From: Sphingomonadaceae bacterium
GTDB taxonomy: Bacteria; Pseudomonadota; Alphaproteobacteria; Sphingomonadales; Sphingomonadaceae
Assembly: GCA_947451145.1 (NCBI GenBank)
Contig: CANFXW010000006.1
Location: 62,001-126,000, forward strand
DNA: 64,000 nucleotides
Direction: 5' to 3'
Shown here piece by piece: positions 52,605-62,650 of this stretch; within the stretch, counting starts at the first letter, position 1, and each line of letters begins with the position of its first letter. A model generated the notes under the pieces. That model saw nothing but the letters and a program-made list of their open reading frames with translations. It ran no database searches and was not told the origin of the DNA. A program made the position numbers and the translations under genes.

Positions 52605-54550
52605 GCCGCGCTGAGGTTCCGCTTCCACGCCTGATACATCAGCACCGACCACAAGGGCTGGGTCGCCTCTTCGCGCCCTGCCAGATGCCGCGCCCAGCGC
52701 GTGCGGATGGCGGTGACATCGAGCAGGCCATCCTTGCCCAGCTCCTGCTCTGACAGCAGATCCTCGGCCCAATCGCGCAAGGGGCCGCGCATCCACAGGC
52801 CGACGGGGATCGAAAAGCCAGCCTTGGGCCGGTCAACCAGCTCGCGCGGAACGTGGCGATAGAGCAGCTGTTTCAGGATAGCCTTGCCGCCGCCGCCCGC
52901 GAATTTGAGCGAGGGCGAAATCCGGGCAGCAAGCGCGGTCACTTCCGGATCGAGGAAGGGTATCCGCGATTCCAGGCTCACCGCCATGCCCGCCCTGTCC
53001 ACCTTGGCGAGGATATCGTCGGGCAGATAGGTCACGGCATCGGCGTGCATCATCTGAACTTCGAGACCGAGCGCGGACAGCCGCGGATCGAGGTGCAGGC
53101 GTTGGCCGCATTTCACGCCGCCGACCAGCGGCGAGCCCTGCAGCGCCCAATCGTCCATGAAGCTGTCGAACAGGCCGTCAAAGTCCGTACTGCGCGCCAT
53201 CAGTTTCAGCGCGCGCGATGCATTGTCGCCGAACCAGGCCGAGCGGCGGCGGCGGGCGAGATCTGACATGCCGTTCCACAGCGCTGGCGGCATCGCGCCC
53301 AGTGTGCTCAGGAACGCCCGGCGCAAAGGGGCGGGAGCGCGGGCCATCGCCCGCCACAGGCGCGGGAATTGGATGTGGCGGTTATAGCCGCCGAACAGTT
53401 CGTCACCGCCGTCACCGGATAGTGATACGGTTACCTGGCTCCGCGCCAGTTTTGAAACGAGGTGGGTCGGGATCTGCGAGCTGTCGGCGAAAGGCTCGTC
53501 ATAGATCGCAGGCAGGGCCGGAATGACATCGCGGGCATCCTGCGCGGAGACATAGAGCTCGGTATGATCGGTGCCGAGTGCCTTGGCGACGGCTTTGGCA
53601 TAGACTGCCTCATCGAAACCGGCCTCGGAAAAACCGATGGTGAAGGTCTTGATTGGACGGCTTGTCGCCTTCTGCGCCAATGCGGTGATCAGCGACGAAT
53701 CGATCCCGCCCGAAAGGAAATTGCCCACCGGCACATCGGCGACCAGTTGGCGCTTTACCGATGCGCCGAGCGCTGCTTCGAGCGCTTCAAGTGCTTCTGC
53801 GCCATCGTTGATCGGATCGGCAGCGCCGGCGAGAACCTGCGCGCCATAGTCGAACCAGCGCTCGACTTGTGGCGCACTGTCCTGTGGAGTCCGCGCAAGG
53901 GTCTCGCTGACCCGCAGCAGGCAGCCGGGCGGCAGCTTGAACACACTCTTATGGATCGAAAGCGGCGCCGGGACATAGGCCCGCGCCAGCAGGCAGGCGA
54001 GTGCCTGAGTGTCGACCGGGTTGGCAAAACCGGGGGTGGCCTGAATCGGCCCAAGCGTTGAGGCAAAGGCGAAACCGGCGGCAGTCCAGCCATAGTAGAG
54101 CGGCTTTTCGCCAAACCGGTCGCGCGCCAGAATCAGCTCGCGGCTTTCGCTATCGGCCAGTGCCAGCGCGAACATACCGCTCGCCTTTTCCAGCGTTTTT
54201 TCGATGCCCCAGGCCGAGATACAGGCGAGCAGCACCTCGCCATCCGAATGGCCGCGCCATGGCGGGGCCTTGCCCTGCGCCTCCAGCTCGCGGCGCAGTT
54301 CGGGAAAATTATAGACCTCGCCGTTGTAGGTCATGGTGTAGCGCCCGCAGGCCGAATGCATCGGTTGGTGTCCGGCCTCGGTCAGGTCGATGATCGCAAG
54401 GCGGCGATGGCCGAAGCCGATCTGGCCATTGGTGCTGATCCAGTGGCCCGAACTGTCCGGCCCGCGCGGCACGATGCGGTCGGTCATGGTGTGCAGCAGT
54501 TCCGGCGTTACCGGGCCCTTGGCAGCGATCAGACCGGCAATCCCGCACAT
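52601..54550 (-). CDS. asnB: Asparagine synthase (glutamine-hydrolysing)
   Basis: A 649-residue protein of two domains. The N-terminal class II glutaminase starts MCGIAGLIAA with catalytic Cys2, GRYTMTYNGEVYNF and HSDGEVLLACI. The C-terminal synthetase has the pyrophosphate loop LSGGIDSSLITAL and SLSGDGGDELFGGYNRH. It is of the XrtA/PEP-CTERM or polysaccharide-locus type (about 630-650 residues) rather than the short housekeeping AsnB. Its place next to a methyltransferase and polysaccharide genes suggests amidation of a sugar acid or another side group, but ordinary asparagine synthesis is possible. Confidence 0.93.
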   Translation of the reverse strand: MCGIAGLIAAKGPVTPELLHTMTDRIVPRGPDSSGHWISTNGQIGFGHRRLAIIDLTEAGHQPMHSACGRYTMTYNGEVYNFPELRRELEAQGKAPPWRGHSDGEVLLACISAWGIEKTLEKASGMFALALADSESRELILARDRFGEKPLYYGWTAAGFAFASTLGPIQATPGFANPVDTQALACLLARAYVPAPLSIHKSVFKLPPGCLLRVSETLARTPQDSAPQVERWFDYGAQVLAGAADPINDGAEALEALEAALGASVKRQLVADVPVGNFLSGGIDSSLITALAQKATSRPIKTFTIGFSEAGFDEAVYAKAVAKALGTDHTELYVSAQDARDVIPALPAIYDEPFADSSQIPTHLVSKLARSQVTVSLSGDGGDELFGGYNRHIQFPRLWRAMARAPAPLRRAFLSTLGAMPPALWNGMSDLARRRRSAWFGDNASRALKLMARSTDFDGLFDSFMDDWALQGSPLVGGVKCGQRLHLDPRLSALGLEVQMMHADAVTYLPDDILAKVDRAGMAVSLESRIPFLDPEVTALAARISPSLKFAGGGGKAILKQLLYRHVPRELVDRPKAGFSIPVGLWMRGPLRDWAEDLLSEQELGKDGLLDVTAIRTRWARHLAGREEATQPLWSVLMYQAWKRNLSAA

Positions 54551-54553
54551 GGC

Positions 54554-55420
54554 TCAGCTCTTCCTCAGCAATACAAAGAAGCGGTTGCCCAGCGCCAGTC
54601 CGGGCAGCTTTGCCGCGGCAATTGCGGCAAGGGCAATGACATTGCGAGCCAAGCCGTTGCCGCGATAGGGCCAACCATTCTCGCTCACCTGCCAGTGCAC
54701 TTCGCTCAAGCCGGGCAAGCGGCGGAAGAAGGCTCGCTGGGCGGGGGCTGAGGTAAACAGCAGGTGGTAGGGCGCGAACTCGCCAATCGCTTGGCGGCGC
54801 AGCGCACGCTTGGCATGGCCGAACAGCAGGATCGCGCCATTGACCAGCGAGGCATTGGCCTCGATCGGCCCCTCTGCCGATAGCATCCCACCGCTGCGGA
54901 CAAGCGGCAAGAGGGCTTCCAGGGTTTCTCGCGGGTCAGCCAGATGCTCGATCACATCGCCCAGATGGATCGCGTCCCATGGGCCTGCCGCCTGCCAGCT
55001 ATCGGCAGAGAGATCATGCACCCGGCAGCCGCTCTTGGCTGCGGCATTGCTGGCGGCGGCAGCGGAGAACTCTGCCCCCTCGGCATCAAACCCATGTGCC
55101 TTGAGCGCGGAAATCAGGTGCCCGGCGCCGCAGCCATAATCGAGAACCTTGGCCCCCGCAGGTAGCTGCGCAGCCAGGCGGCTGGCGGTTTGCTGGTAGG
55201 GCGCATGGCCATCGCCCTCATAGAATTCCTCGTGATACTCGCCCGATCCGTACATCTGCGCCATCGCGGCACTATCGGGTACCGGATCGATATAGCGCGT
55301 GGCGCAGGCCGAGCAGGCGTAATAGCGATAGTCTTTGCCGGCATAGCGGCTCGCCCACGGAAATGCCGCTCCCTTGGGTGGGGATCCGCAAAGTGGGCAA
55401 GGTCTTGGATCGGCTGGCAT
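54554..55420 (-). CDS. Class I SAM methyltransferase with N-terminal zinc ribbon
   Basis: A 288-residue protein. Two cysteine pairs, PCPLC (Cys8, Cys11) and ACSAC (Cys36, Cys39), form a probable zinc ribbon. The SAM domain begins with AKVLDYGCGAGHLISALKAHG (motif I) and has AIHLGDVIEHLADPRETLEALL. This arrangement is common in methyltransferases of polysaccharide and lipopolysaccharide loci. It is four bases upstream of asnB on the same strand and is divergent from the UDP-xylose synthase gene. Confidence 0.9.
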   Translation of the reverse strand: MPADPRPCPLCGSPPKGAAFPWASRYAGKDYRYYACSACATRYIDPVPDSAAMAQMYGSGEYHEEFYEGDGHAPYQQTASRLAAQLPAGAKVLDYGCGAGHLISALKAHGFDAEGAEFSAAAASNAAAKSGCRVHDLSADSWQAAGPWDAIHLGDVIEHLADPRETLEALLPLVRSGGMLSAEGPIEANASLVNGAILLFGHAKRALRRQAIGEFAPYHLLFTSAPAQRAFFRRLPGLSEVHWQVSENGWPYRGNGLARNVIALAAIAAAKLPGLALGNRFFVLLRKS

Positions 55421-55534
55421 TCACCCGGCCTATGGGAAGCAAGGCAGGTGATCAAGTCCTGCCGCAAATCCCCCTAGCCTCTGCGGCGCTTGATCCCTAT
55501 CAGGGCAGCCGATTGCTAGAACAAGGGGCAGAAC

Positions 55535-56494
<960 letters not shown>

Positions 56495-56496
56495 TC

Positions 56497-57483
56497 ATGA
56501 GCGGCGAGACCATCCTCGTCACTGGTGGTGCGGGCTATATCGGGTCGCATTGCTGCAAGGCCCTGGCACAGGCCGGCTATCGGCCGGTGGTGCTCGACAA
56601 TCTGGTTTACGGGCATGAAAGCGCCGTGCGGCGGGGCCCGTTGGAAAAGGGCGATCTGGCGGATCGCGCCTTTGTCGATGCCGTTTTCGCCCGCCATCAG
56701 CCCGCCGCCGTGATTCACTTCGCGGCCTACGCCTATGTCGGCGAATCGGTGACTGACCCCGGCAAGTACTATGCGAATAACACCTGCGCCGCGCTGGGCC
56801 TGATCGAAGCCAGTGTGGCGCACGAGGTCAAGGCCTTCGTCTTTTCCAGCACCTGCGCAACCTACGGCATCCCGGACAAGGTTCCGATCAGCGAGACTGC
56901 GGCGCAGAATCCGATCAATCCCTATGGCCGGTCAAAGCTGATGGTCGAACAGATCCTGGCGGATTTTGATCGCGCCCATGGCCTGCGTTCGATTGCCTTG
57001 CGTTACTTCAACGCCGCCGGGGCCGATCCCGACGGAGAGCTGGGGGAAAGCCACGATCCCGAAACCCATCTGATCCCGCTGGCGCTCGATGCGGCGGCTG
57101 GCAGGCGCCCCGCGCTGGTGATCAATGGCGATGATTATCCGACACCCGACGGCACCTGTATTCGCGACTACATCCATGTCACCGACCTCGCCGACGCTCA
57201 CGTCCGGGCGCTGGGTGTCCTGTTGGGCGGCGGCCAATCCGATCGCATCAATCTGGGCACCGGCAACGGCGCGTCCATTCGCGAAGTGCTCGATACAATT
57301 GCCCGCGTAACGGGCCGTGAGGTGCCGTACACAATCGGCCCCCGCCGTGAGGGTGATCCGCCTTCGCTCGTCGCCGATGCGGCGCGGGCAAAGGCTGTGC
57401 TCGGCTGGGTGCCGCAGATCAGCGATCTCGACAGGGTGATCACCACGGCCTGGGCCTGGCAGCAAAAGCAGAACCATGGCTGA
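56497..57483 (+). CDS. galE: UDP-glucose 4-epimerase
   Basis: A 328-residue extended SDR that interconverts UDP-glucose and UDP-galactose. NAD-binding VTGGAGYIGSHCCKAL, SSTCATYGIPDKVPI, the catalytic YGRSK and ALRYFNAAGADPDGELGE are characteristic, as is TPDGTCIRDYIHVTDLADAH. It overlaps the next glycosyltransferase gene by eight bases and is co-transcribed with the UXS gene. It probably supplies UDP-galactose for the polysaccharide. Confidence 0.95.
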   Translation: MSGETILVTGGAGYIGSHCCKALAQAGYRPVVLDNLVYGHESAVRRGPLEKGDLADRAFVDAVFARHQPAAVIHFAAYAYVGESVTDPGKYYANNTCAALGLIEASVAHEVKAFVFSSTCATYGIPDKVPISETAAQNPINPYGRSKLMVEQILADFDRAHGLRSIALRYFNAAGADPDGELGESHDPETHLIPLALDAAAGRRPALVINGDDYPTPDGTCIRDYIHVTDLADAHVRALGVLLGGGQSDRINLGTGNGASIREVLDTIARVTGREVPYTIGPRREGDPPSLVADAARAKAVLGWVPQISDLDRVITTAWAWQQKQNHG

Positions 57484-58594
57484 GCCAAAGCTGCGCAAGC
57501 GCATAGCCTGCTTCCTGCCCAACATGAGCGGAGGCGGGGCCGAGCGGGTGATGCTGGCCTCGATCCGCGATCTCGTCGCCCACGGCCACCAAGTGGATCT
57601 TGTCGTCATGGACAGCCAAGGCGAATTGATGCCGCTATTGCCGCCCGAAGTAAGGGTGATTGACTTCAAGACCACGCGCATCCGCGCAACACTTATGCCG
57701 CTGGTCCGTTATTTGCGCCGTGAGCGCCCTGATGCCCTGCATGCGCAGATGTGGCCGATGACGGTGCTTGGCGTGCTTGCGCACCGGCTGGCGCGGTCCG
57801 ATGCATTGCTGATGATCAGCGATCAGGTCGCGCTTTCGAGCCACATGTCTTCGCCGCGCCAGCTTTCGGCGCTGCGCTGGTCTGCGCGCTGGGCCTATCC
57901 CCGTGCCGATCTGCGGGTGATGTGCGCGGCCTCTGCTGCAGATGATATCTGCAAGCTTGCAGGCCTGAAGCGCGACAGCTTTGAAGTGATCACCAACCCG
58001 ATCGAGCCGCCTGCCACATTGCAAACCAGCCCAAAAGTTGAAGCGCTGTGGGGCGATTCCGATGGGCGCATCATCAATATCGGTTCGCTGAAAGGGCAGA
58101 AGAACCAAGCGCTTCTGCTGCGCGCCTTTGCCCGTTCGAAAGCGCGACCGGGTGCGAAGCTGATGATACTGGGGCAGGGAGACCTGCGCGACAGTCTGCT
58201 GGTGCTGGCCGCCGAGCTCGGCATCGCAGGCCGGGTGATCATGCCGGGGTTCGATATTGATCCCTGGCCCTACCTCGCCTCTGCCGACATGTTTGTGCTG
58301 TCATCCGACTATGAAGGCTTTCCGCTGGTCCTGGCCGAGGCAATGTATGCCGGGCTGCGGCTGGTATCGACCGACTGCCCCACCGGTCCGGCCGAGTTGA
58401 CCGCAGATGGCCGGTTTGGCCAGCTGGTGCCGATGGGTGATGCCGAAGCTCTGGCAGCCGGGATCGATGCGGCATGGACCCAGCCGCATGACCCCGAAGG
58501 CCAGCGCGCCCGCGCCTCCGCAGTAGCCGGACCGGCGCAGATTGCCCGCTATCGGCACCTGCTAACCGGCCCCAACCCGCACCGCCGTCCGTGA
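57476..58594 (+). CDS. GT4-family glycosyltransferase
   Basis: A 372-residue GT-B glycosyltransferase. ACFLPNMSGGGAERVMLAS is the acceptor-domain glycine-rich start seen in GalNAc- and Glc-transferring GT4 enzymes. The donor domain has NIGSLKGQKNQALLLRAFA, LMILGQGDLRDSL and SSDYEGFPLVLAEAMYAGL with the EGFPLVLAEA nucleotide-sugar site. It overlaps galE upstream and the flippase gene downstream (GTGA). It should act at the cytosolic membrane face in repeat-unit assembly. Confidence 0.93.
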   Translation: MAEPKLRKRIACFLPNMSGGGAERVMLASIRDLVAHGHQVDLVVMDSQGELMPLLPPEVRVIDFKTTRIRATLMPLVRYLRRERPDALHAQMWPMTVLGVLAHRLARSDALLMISDQVALSSHMSSPRQLSALRWSARWAYPRADLRVMCAASAADDICKLAGLKRDSFEVITNPIEPPATLQTSPKVEALWGDSDGRIINIGSLKGQKNQALLLRAFARSKARPGAKLMILGQGDLRDSLLVLAAELGIAGRVIMPGFDIDPWPYLASADMFVLSSDYEGFPLVLAEAMYAGLRLVSTDCPTGPAELTADGRFGQLVPMGDAEALAAGIDAAWTQPHDPEGQRARASAVAGPAQIARYRHLLTGPNPHRRP

Positions 58595-60057
58595 GCTTTG
58601 CCCGCGCCTTTTCCGCGCTGACCGGAGCTTCGGCAGTATCGATGGCGGCGCAGGTGGTGCGCGGAAAGCTGGCCGCGCTGCTGCTCGGCCCGGCCGGGGT
58701 GGGGGTGTTCAACCAGCTGACGCTGGCATGGAACATCGCCAATGTCGCCGGTGGTCTGGGGACGTTCAACGGCATCGTCCAGCATGGCGCCGATGCTCTG
58801 GCCAGCGGCGAGAAAGAGGCGCTGCGGCGCTTGTCCTCTACCTTCACATTGTTGCTGGGCGCGGTTTCGCTGGTTATCGCGCTGGCGGGCGTGTTGTCTG
58901 CCGCACCACTTTCGCACTGGCTGCTCCACGATGAAGGCGCCCATGCCCATCTGGTCGCGCTGCTGATGCTCGGGGTGCCGGTAGGCGTTACCGCGCAAAC
59001 CTGGCGTGCGCTGCTGTCGGCCGGCCGTGCGGTATCGCAACTGGTGCGTGCGCAGATTGCCTCCGACCTTGGCGGAGCGGTGGTTTTTGTCGCATTGCTG
59101 TTCCACTTCGGGCTGGAAGGCGCAGTGATCGGCTTCATGGCGAGCCACCTGATCCTGTTCCTCGTCCAGTCGCTATACATCCGCCGCCTGTTCGGTCCCG
59201 GACACCTGATTCCGCGGGCCAGCGGCTTTTCATGGCGGATAGTCCGGGCCAATGCCGGCTTCGGGGCGACCGGCCTGCTGCTTATCGTGCTGAACAATCT
59301 GGCGATCATCATGGTCTCGCGGCTGGTGATCGACCGACTGGGGCCAGAGGCGAATGGCTATTTCGCCAATGCCTGGCGTCTGGCCAGTGTCTATCTCGGC
59401 GCGGTTACTTCGACGACGATCGCCTATTTCCTGCCAACGCTCGCCCGCGCCGAGGATGACCGGGCCATGGCGGTAGAGGTCAATGCCACGCTGCGGTTCT
59501 TCCTGACTCTGCTGCCGCCGGTGATGACCGGGATCATGGCGGCGGGCGGGCTTGTCGTCTGGCTGATCCTGTCGCGTGCCTTTGCTCCGGTTGCTGTGCT
59601 GCTGCTGGTCTTTGTTCCCGCCGAGCTCGGGCGGATTGTTGCCGATACCATACTGACACAGTTCCTTGCCCGGCGGCGATTGCGGCCCTTTGCCCTGACC
59701 TACCTTGTGCAGTTCGGCCTGTTTATCAGCCTTTCGTTTGCGCTGGTTCCCTTGCTGGGAGTTATGGGCGCAGCGCTGGCCTATGGTGCGGCGATGATCG
59801 TTTCGATGGCCTTGGCGCTGATTGCCGCGCGGGCCAGCTTTTCTTTCCGCCCCGAGAAGCGAACGCTGCGTGCTGCGCTGATCGCCGCACTGCTGCTTGG
59901 CGCAACCGGGGCCGTCTGTACGCATGTTGCCGAAGGGCTGCTGCGCTATGGCCTGTGTCTTGGCGCGATTGGCCTGTGGGCGGCGCTGGCATGGCGCGAT
60001 CCGGAAGCCCGCGCGCTGGCACAAGGCGCGTTGCGCCGGGTGCGTCCATCGCGCTAG
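58591..60057 (+). CDS. Wzx-type polysaccharide flippase (MATE/MVF superfamily)
   Basis: A 488-residue integral membrane protein with about 14 hydrophobic segments, of the O-antigen/polysaccharide flippase fold. VRGKLAALLLGPAGVGVFNQ near the start is a well-known pattern of these transporters (KxxAxxLGPxGxGxxxQ). It should move lipid-linked repeat units across the inner membrane. The start is a GTG overlapping the previous stop. An FkbM gene follows after 36 bases. Confidence 0.93.
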   Translation: MSFARAFSALTGASAVSMAAQVVRGKLAALLLGPAGVGVFNQLTLAWNIANVAGGLGTFNGIVQHGADALASGEKEALRRLSSTFTLLLGAVSLVIALAGVLSAAPLSHWLLHDEGAHAHLVALLMLGVPVGVTAQTWRALLSAGRAVSQLVRAQIASDLGGAVVFVALLFHFGLEGAVIGFMASHLILFLVQSLYIRRLFGPGHLIPRASGFSWRIVRANAGFGATGLLLIVLNNLAIIMVSRLVIDRLGPEANGYFANAWRLASVYLGAVTSTTIAYFLPTLARAEDDRAMAVEVNATLRFFLTLLPPVMTGIMAAGGLVVWLILSRAFAPVAVLLLVFVPAELGRIVADTILTQFLARRRLRPFALTYLVQFGLFISLSFALVPLLGVMGAALAYGAAMIVSMALALIAARASFSFRPEKRTLRAALIAALLLGATGAVCTHVAEGLLRYGLCLGAIGLWAALAWRDPEARALAQGALRRVRPSR

Positions 60058-60093
60058 AAGCCGCAGCAAGTCGTTGAGGAGCCTGTACTGTCC

Positions 60094-60915
60094 GTGTCAG
60101 CAATCGTTCGCCTAGCCAGCCTGTTCGACCGTCTCGGCGCGCGCGCCCTCGTCGCCCGCGCGGCGAGCTGGCACTATGCCCGGCGCAATCCGGGGCAGCG
60201 CTTTTTCGTGGACGATGCGGGCCACTGGGTTAACCAGCAGCGCGAGGCGGCGATTGTCAGCCCGGTTCTCCACACGGCTGCATATCCCGCCTTTCGTGAC
60301 TGGGTGATCGACCACTGGTGCCATAAGGCTATGCCCGGCCCCGGTGATACGGTGATCGATGTCGGTGCGGGCGTGGGCGAGGAAGCCGTGGTCTTTTCGC
60401 ACCTCGTCGGCCCCACCGGACGCGTGATTGCCATCGAAGCCCACCCCGGCACCTTCCGTTGTCTTGAAGAAACCGTGCGCCGGTCGGGCCTGACGAATGT
60501 TACCGCGCTGGGGCTTGCCGTCGGAGCAAGCGAGGGCACCGTGCAGATGAGCGGCTCGGACAACTTTCTCACCAATTCGGTGGTCACCGGACAGGGCCGG
60601 GCAGACACCGTTGAGGTGGCGATGACCACGCTCGACACGCTTGCCGAGGAACTGGGGCTGCGTGATGTGGCGCTGATCAAGATGAACATCGAAGGCGCGG
60701 AAACCGGCGCCATCGCGGGCATGGGCGCGCTTGCCAAGCATACGCGCAATGTCATTATCTCGTGCCATGATTTCCTCTCGGACCGGGGCGATGACGAAGC
60801 CCTGCGCACCCGCGAACCGTGCCGCGTGCTGCTCGAGTCGCAGGAGTTCACCGTCAGCCAGCGGCTTGGCCATGCCGAAGACTGGGTGCGCGACAATCTC
60901 TACGGCGCGCGTTGA
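60094..60915 (+). CDS. FkbM-family methyltransferase
   Basis: A 273-residue protein with an FkbM SAM-methyltransferase domain: DTVIDVGAGVGEEAVVFSHL (motif I), RVIAIEAHPGTFRCLEETVR and ALIKMNIEGAETGAIAGM. Such enzymes O-methylate sugars in polysaccharides and natural products. The start is a GTG at 60094. It ends the plus-strand part of the locus and converges with a GT2 gene. Confidence 0.9.
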   Translation: MSAIVRLASLFDRLGARALVARAASWHYARRNPGQRFFVDDAGHWVNQQREAAIVSPVLHTAAYPAFRDWVIDHWCHKAMPGPGDTVIDVGAGVGEEAVVFSHLVGPTGRVIAIEAHPGTFRCLEETVRRSGLTNVTALGLAVGASEGTVQMSGSDNFLTNSVVTGQGRADTVEVAMTTLDTLAEELGLRDVALIKMNIEGAETGAIAGMGALAKHTRNVIISCHDFLSDRGDDEALRTREPCRVLLESQEFTVSQRLGHAEDWVRDNLYGAR

Positions 60916-60970
60916 ATGCTGTTGCAGTAAAGCAGAAACAGCTACGGTGCCGGCGGAACAGCCAACCGCT

Positions 60971-61963
60971 CTAGTAATCGATCATCAGTGTCGCGTTTTC
61001 CTCGCCGTGGCGGAAGCGCCGGGCGAGACGGTTAAGCCAGTCGCGCCCGCCCGGTGGCACCAGCGCCAGAGCAACACCTGCCAGCCAGCGCGGATGTAGC
61101 GCAACAGAGGGGCTCAGGCGCAGCACAGCACAAAGTTGCGCCTTGATCCATGCCCCATCGCGTGAGCCGATCCGCAGAGCGACCCATGCGCTACCCCGGC
61201 AGACCAAGGCGCGAAAACGGTTGAGATCGGCGCGCATTGCCAAGGGAAATTCCGGATCTGCTGCCAGTCGCTCGCAGACAGTCATCAGCATGTCGTGGTT
61301 CTTCTGGATCGCCTTGCCCAGATTGCCGCCATGATCGCGCAACATCACTGTCGGCCGGGGATCGTAGCGGAATTTCCATTTCAGGGCGATCCGCAGCATG
61401 ATCGCCTCGCCATCGGTGAACAGGTCTTCGTGCCAGTGGCATTCGGCAAAGCAGGCACGGCGATAGAGCGGCGACGATATGTCGGGAAAGCCATCGGTAT
61501 AGTGCCGCAGGATCGCGGGCATGAACGGCCCGTCAACCTTCAGGTATTGGTGTTGCCAGCGCGCGCCGGTTTTCTGGTTGAAGGCCTCGGCCGGGCAATA
61601 GGTGACGCCGTAATCGGCGGGCAGGGCGTCCATGATCGCAACCTGCCGCTCCAGCTTGTCGGGCAGCATCATGTCGTCGGAATAGAGCACACAGACATAG
61701 TTTCCGCGCGCCGCCGCCACACCCTGGTTGAGCCGCCGCGAAAGCGATTCGTTGGTGTCATTCAGCATCAGCCGGATGCGCGGATCGTCGAACGAACAAA
61801 TAATCTTCCGCGTGCTGTCAGTGCTGCCGTTGTCGATGATGATCAGTTCGAAATCGGTGAAGGTCTGGGCGAGCACGCTGGCAATCGCCTCACCAACATA
61901 GAGGTCGTGATTGTAGCAGTTGAGTACGACGGAAACGGTGGGGGGCTTGCCGTTCACATTCAA
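60971..61963 (-). CDS. GT2-family glycosyltransferase
   Basis: A 330-residue GT-A glycosyltransferase. PTVSVVLNCYNHDLYVGEAI and LIIIDNGSTDSTRKI are the nucleotide-binding start, and VLYSDDMMLPDKLERQV holds the metal-binding acidic motif. The rest (LFTDGEAIMLRIALKWKFRY) fits the acceptor region. There is no transmembrane segment except possibly near AGVALALVPPGGR. Its start overlaps the nucleotidyltransferase stop by four bases, so it is translationally coupled. Confidence 0.9.
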   Translation of the reverse strand: MNVNGKPPTVSVVLNCYNHDLYVGEAIASVLAQTFTDFELIIIDNGSTDSTRKIICSFDDPRIRLMLNDTNESLSRRLNQGVAAARGNYVCVLYSDDMMLPDKLERQVAIMDALPADYGVTYCPAEAFNQKTGARWQHQYLKVDGPFMPAILRHYTDGFPDISSPLYRRACFAECHWHEDLFTDGEAIMLRIALKWKFRYDPRPTVMLRDHGGNLGKAIQKNHDMLMTVCERLAADPEFPLAMRADLNRFRALVCRGSAWVALRIGSRDGAWIKAQLCAVLRLSPSVALHPRWLAGVALALVPPGGRDWLNRLARRFRHGEENATLMIDY

Positions 61964-62643
61964 TCCCCGGCCATCTTCTCGATCGCCCGCTCGAGATGGT
62001 CGAGCGTGTCGACCGAATACCAGTTGCGCGGCTGGACGCGCGAAACGAGCAGCTGTCCTTCCGCCATCAGGCTGTCCCAGACCGTGCCGAAATCGCCGTC
62101 TGCCGGGGTCATCGCTGCAACCCGCGCCGGATTGAGCACCTGAATTCCGCAGGCATAGATCGGTGACGGTTCATCGCGGGTCAGGCGGGTGACGACCTGA
62201 TTGTCATGAAAGATGAAATCGCCGTCCAGTCCCGGCACCGGCGCAACCGGCACCAGTAGACAGGGTGGTGCGCCGAGGGCGAAGTAATCGTCTGCCAGTT
62301 CGGCAAAGTCGATATCGGTTACATTGTCGCAGGTCAGCACGAAGACCGGCTCGTCGATCTTCGAGAGCAGCGAGTGATGGATCCACCACGAATTGCTCTT
62401 GCCATCGGTGTTGTGGACCGAAGTCACCTCATGCTCGATCAGATGTGCGGCGAGCATCGCGCCCTTGTAGCCAACAGTAACATGGATCTGCTCGATCCCT
62501 GGACGCAGCTTGCCGATCCCGCGCGCGATCAGCGTCGATTCGGCATAGGGCACCATCGCCTTGGGCATGTACTGGGTTGCCGGCATCATTCGCTGGCCGC
62601 GGCCTGCGGCCATGATCACGGCTTGGCGAATGGCGCCCACCAC
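61960..62643 (-). CDS. Sugar nucleotidyltransferase
   Basis: A 227-residue protein of the NTP-transferase family. The nucleotide loop is VIMAAGRGQRMMPATQYMPK, with the conserved Lys in MPKAMVPY; VFVLTCDNVTDIDF carries the metal Asp. There is no hexapeptide acyltransferase domain. It should join a sugar-1-phosphate to NTP for the locus, or act on another small phosphate such as a polyol. It is nine bases downstream of the SDR gene, with which it probably works. Confidence 0.88.
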   Translation of the reverse strand: MVGAIRQAVIMAAGRGQRMMPATQYMPKAMVPYAESTLIARGIGKLRPGIEQIHVTVGYKGAMLAAHLIEHEVTSVHNTDGKSNSWWIHHSLLSKIDEPVFVLTCDNVTDIDFAELADDYFALGAPPCLLVPVAPVPGLDGDFIFHDNQVVTRLTRDEPSPIYACGIQVLNPARVAAMTPADGDFGTVWDSLMAEGQLLVSRVQPRNWYSVDTLDHLERAIEKMAGD

Positions 62644-62650
62644 GCCCGCC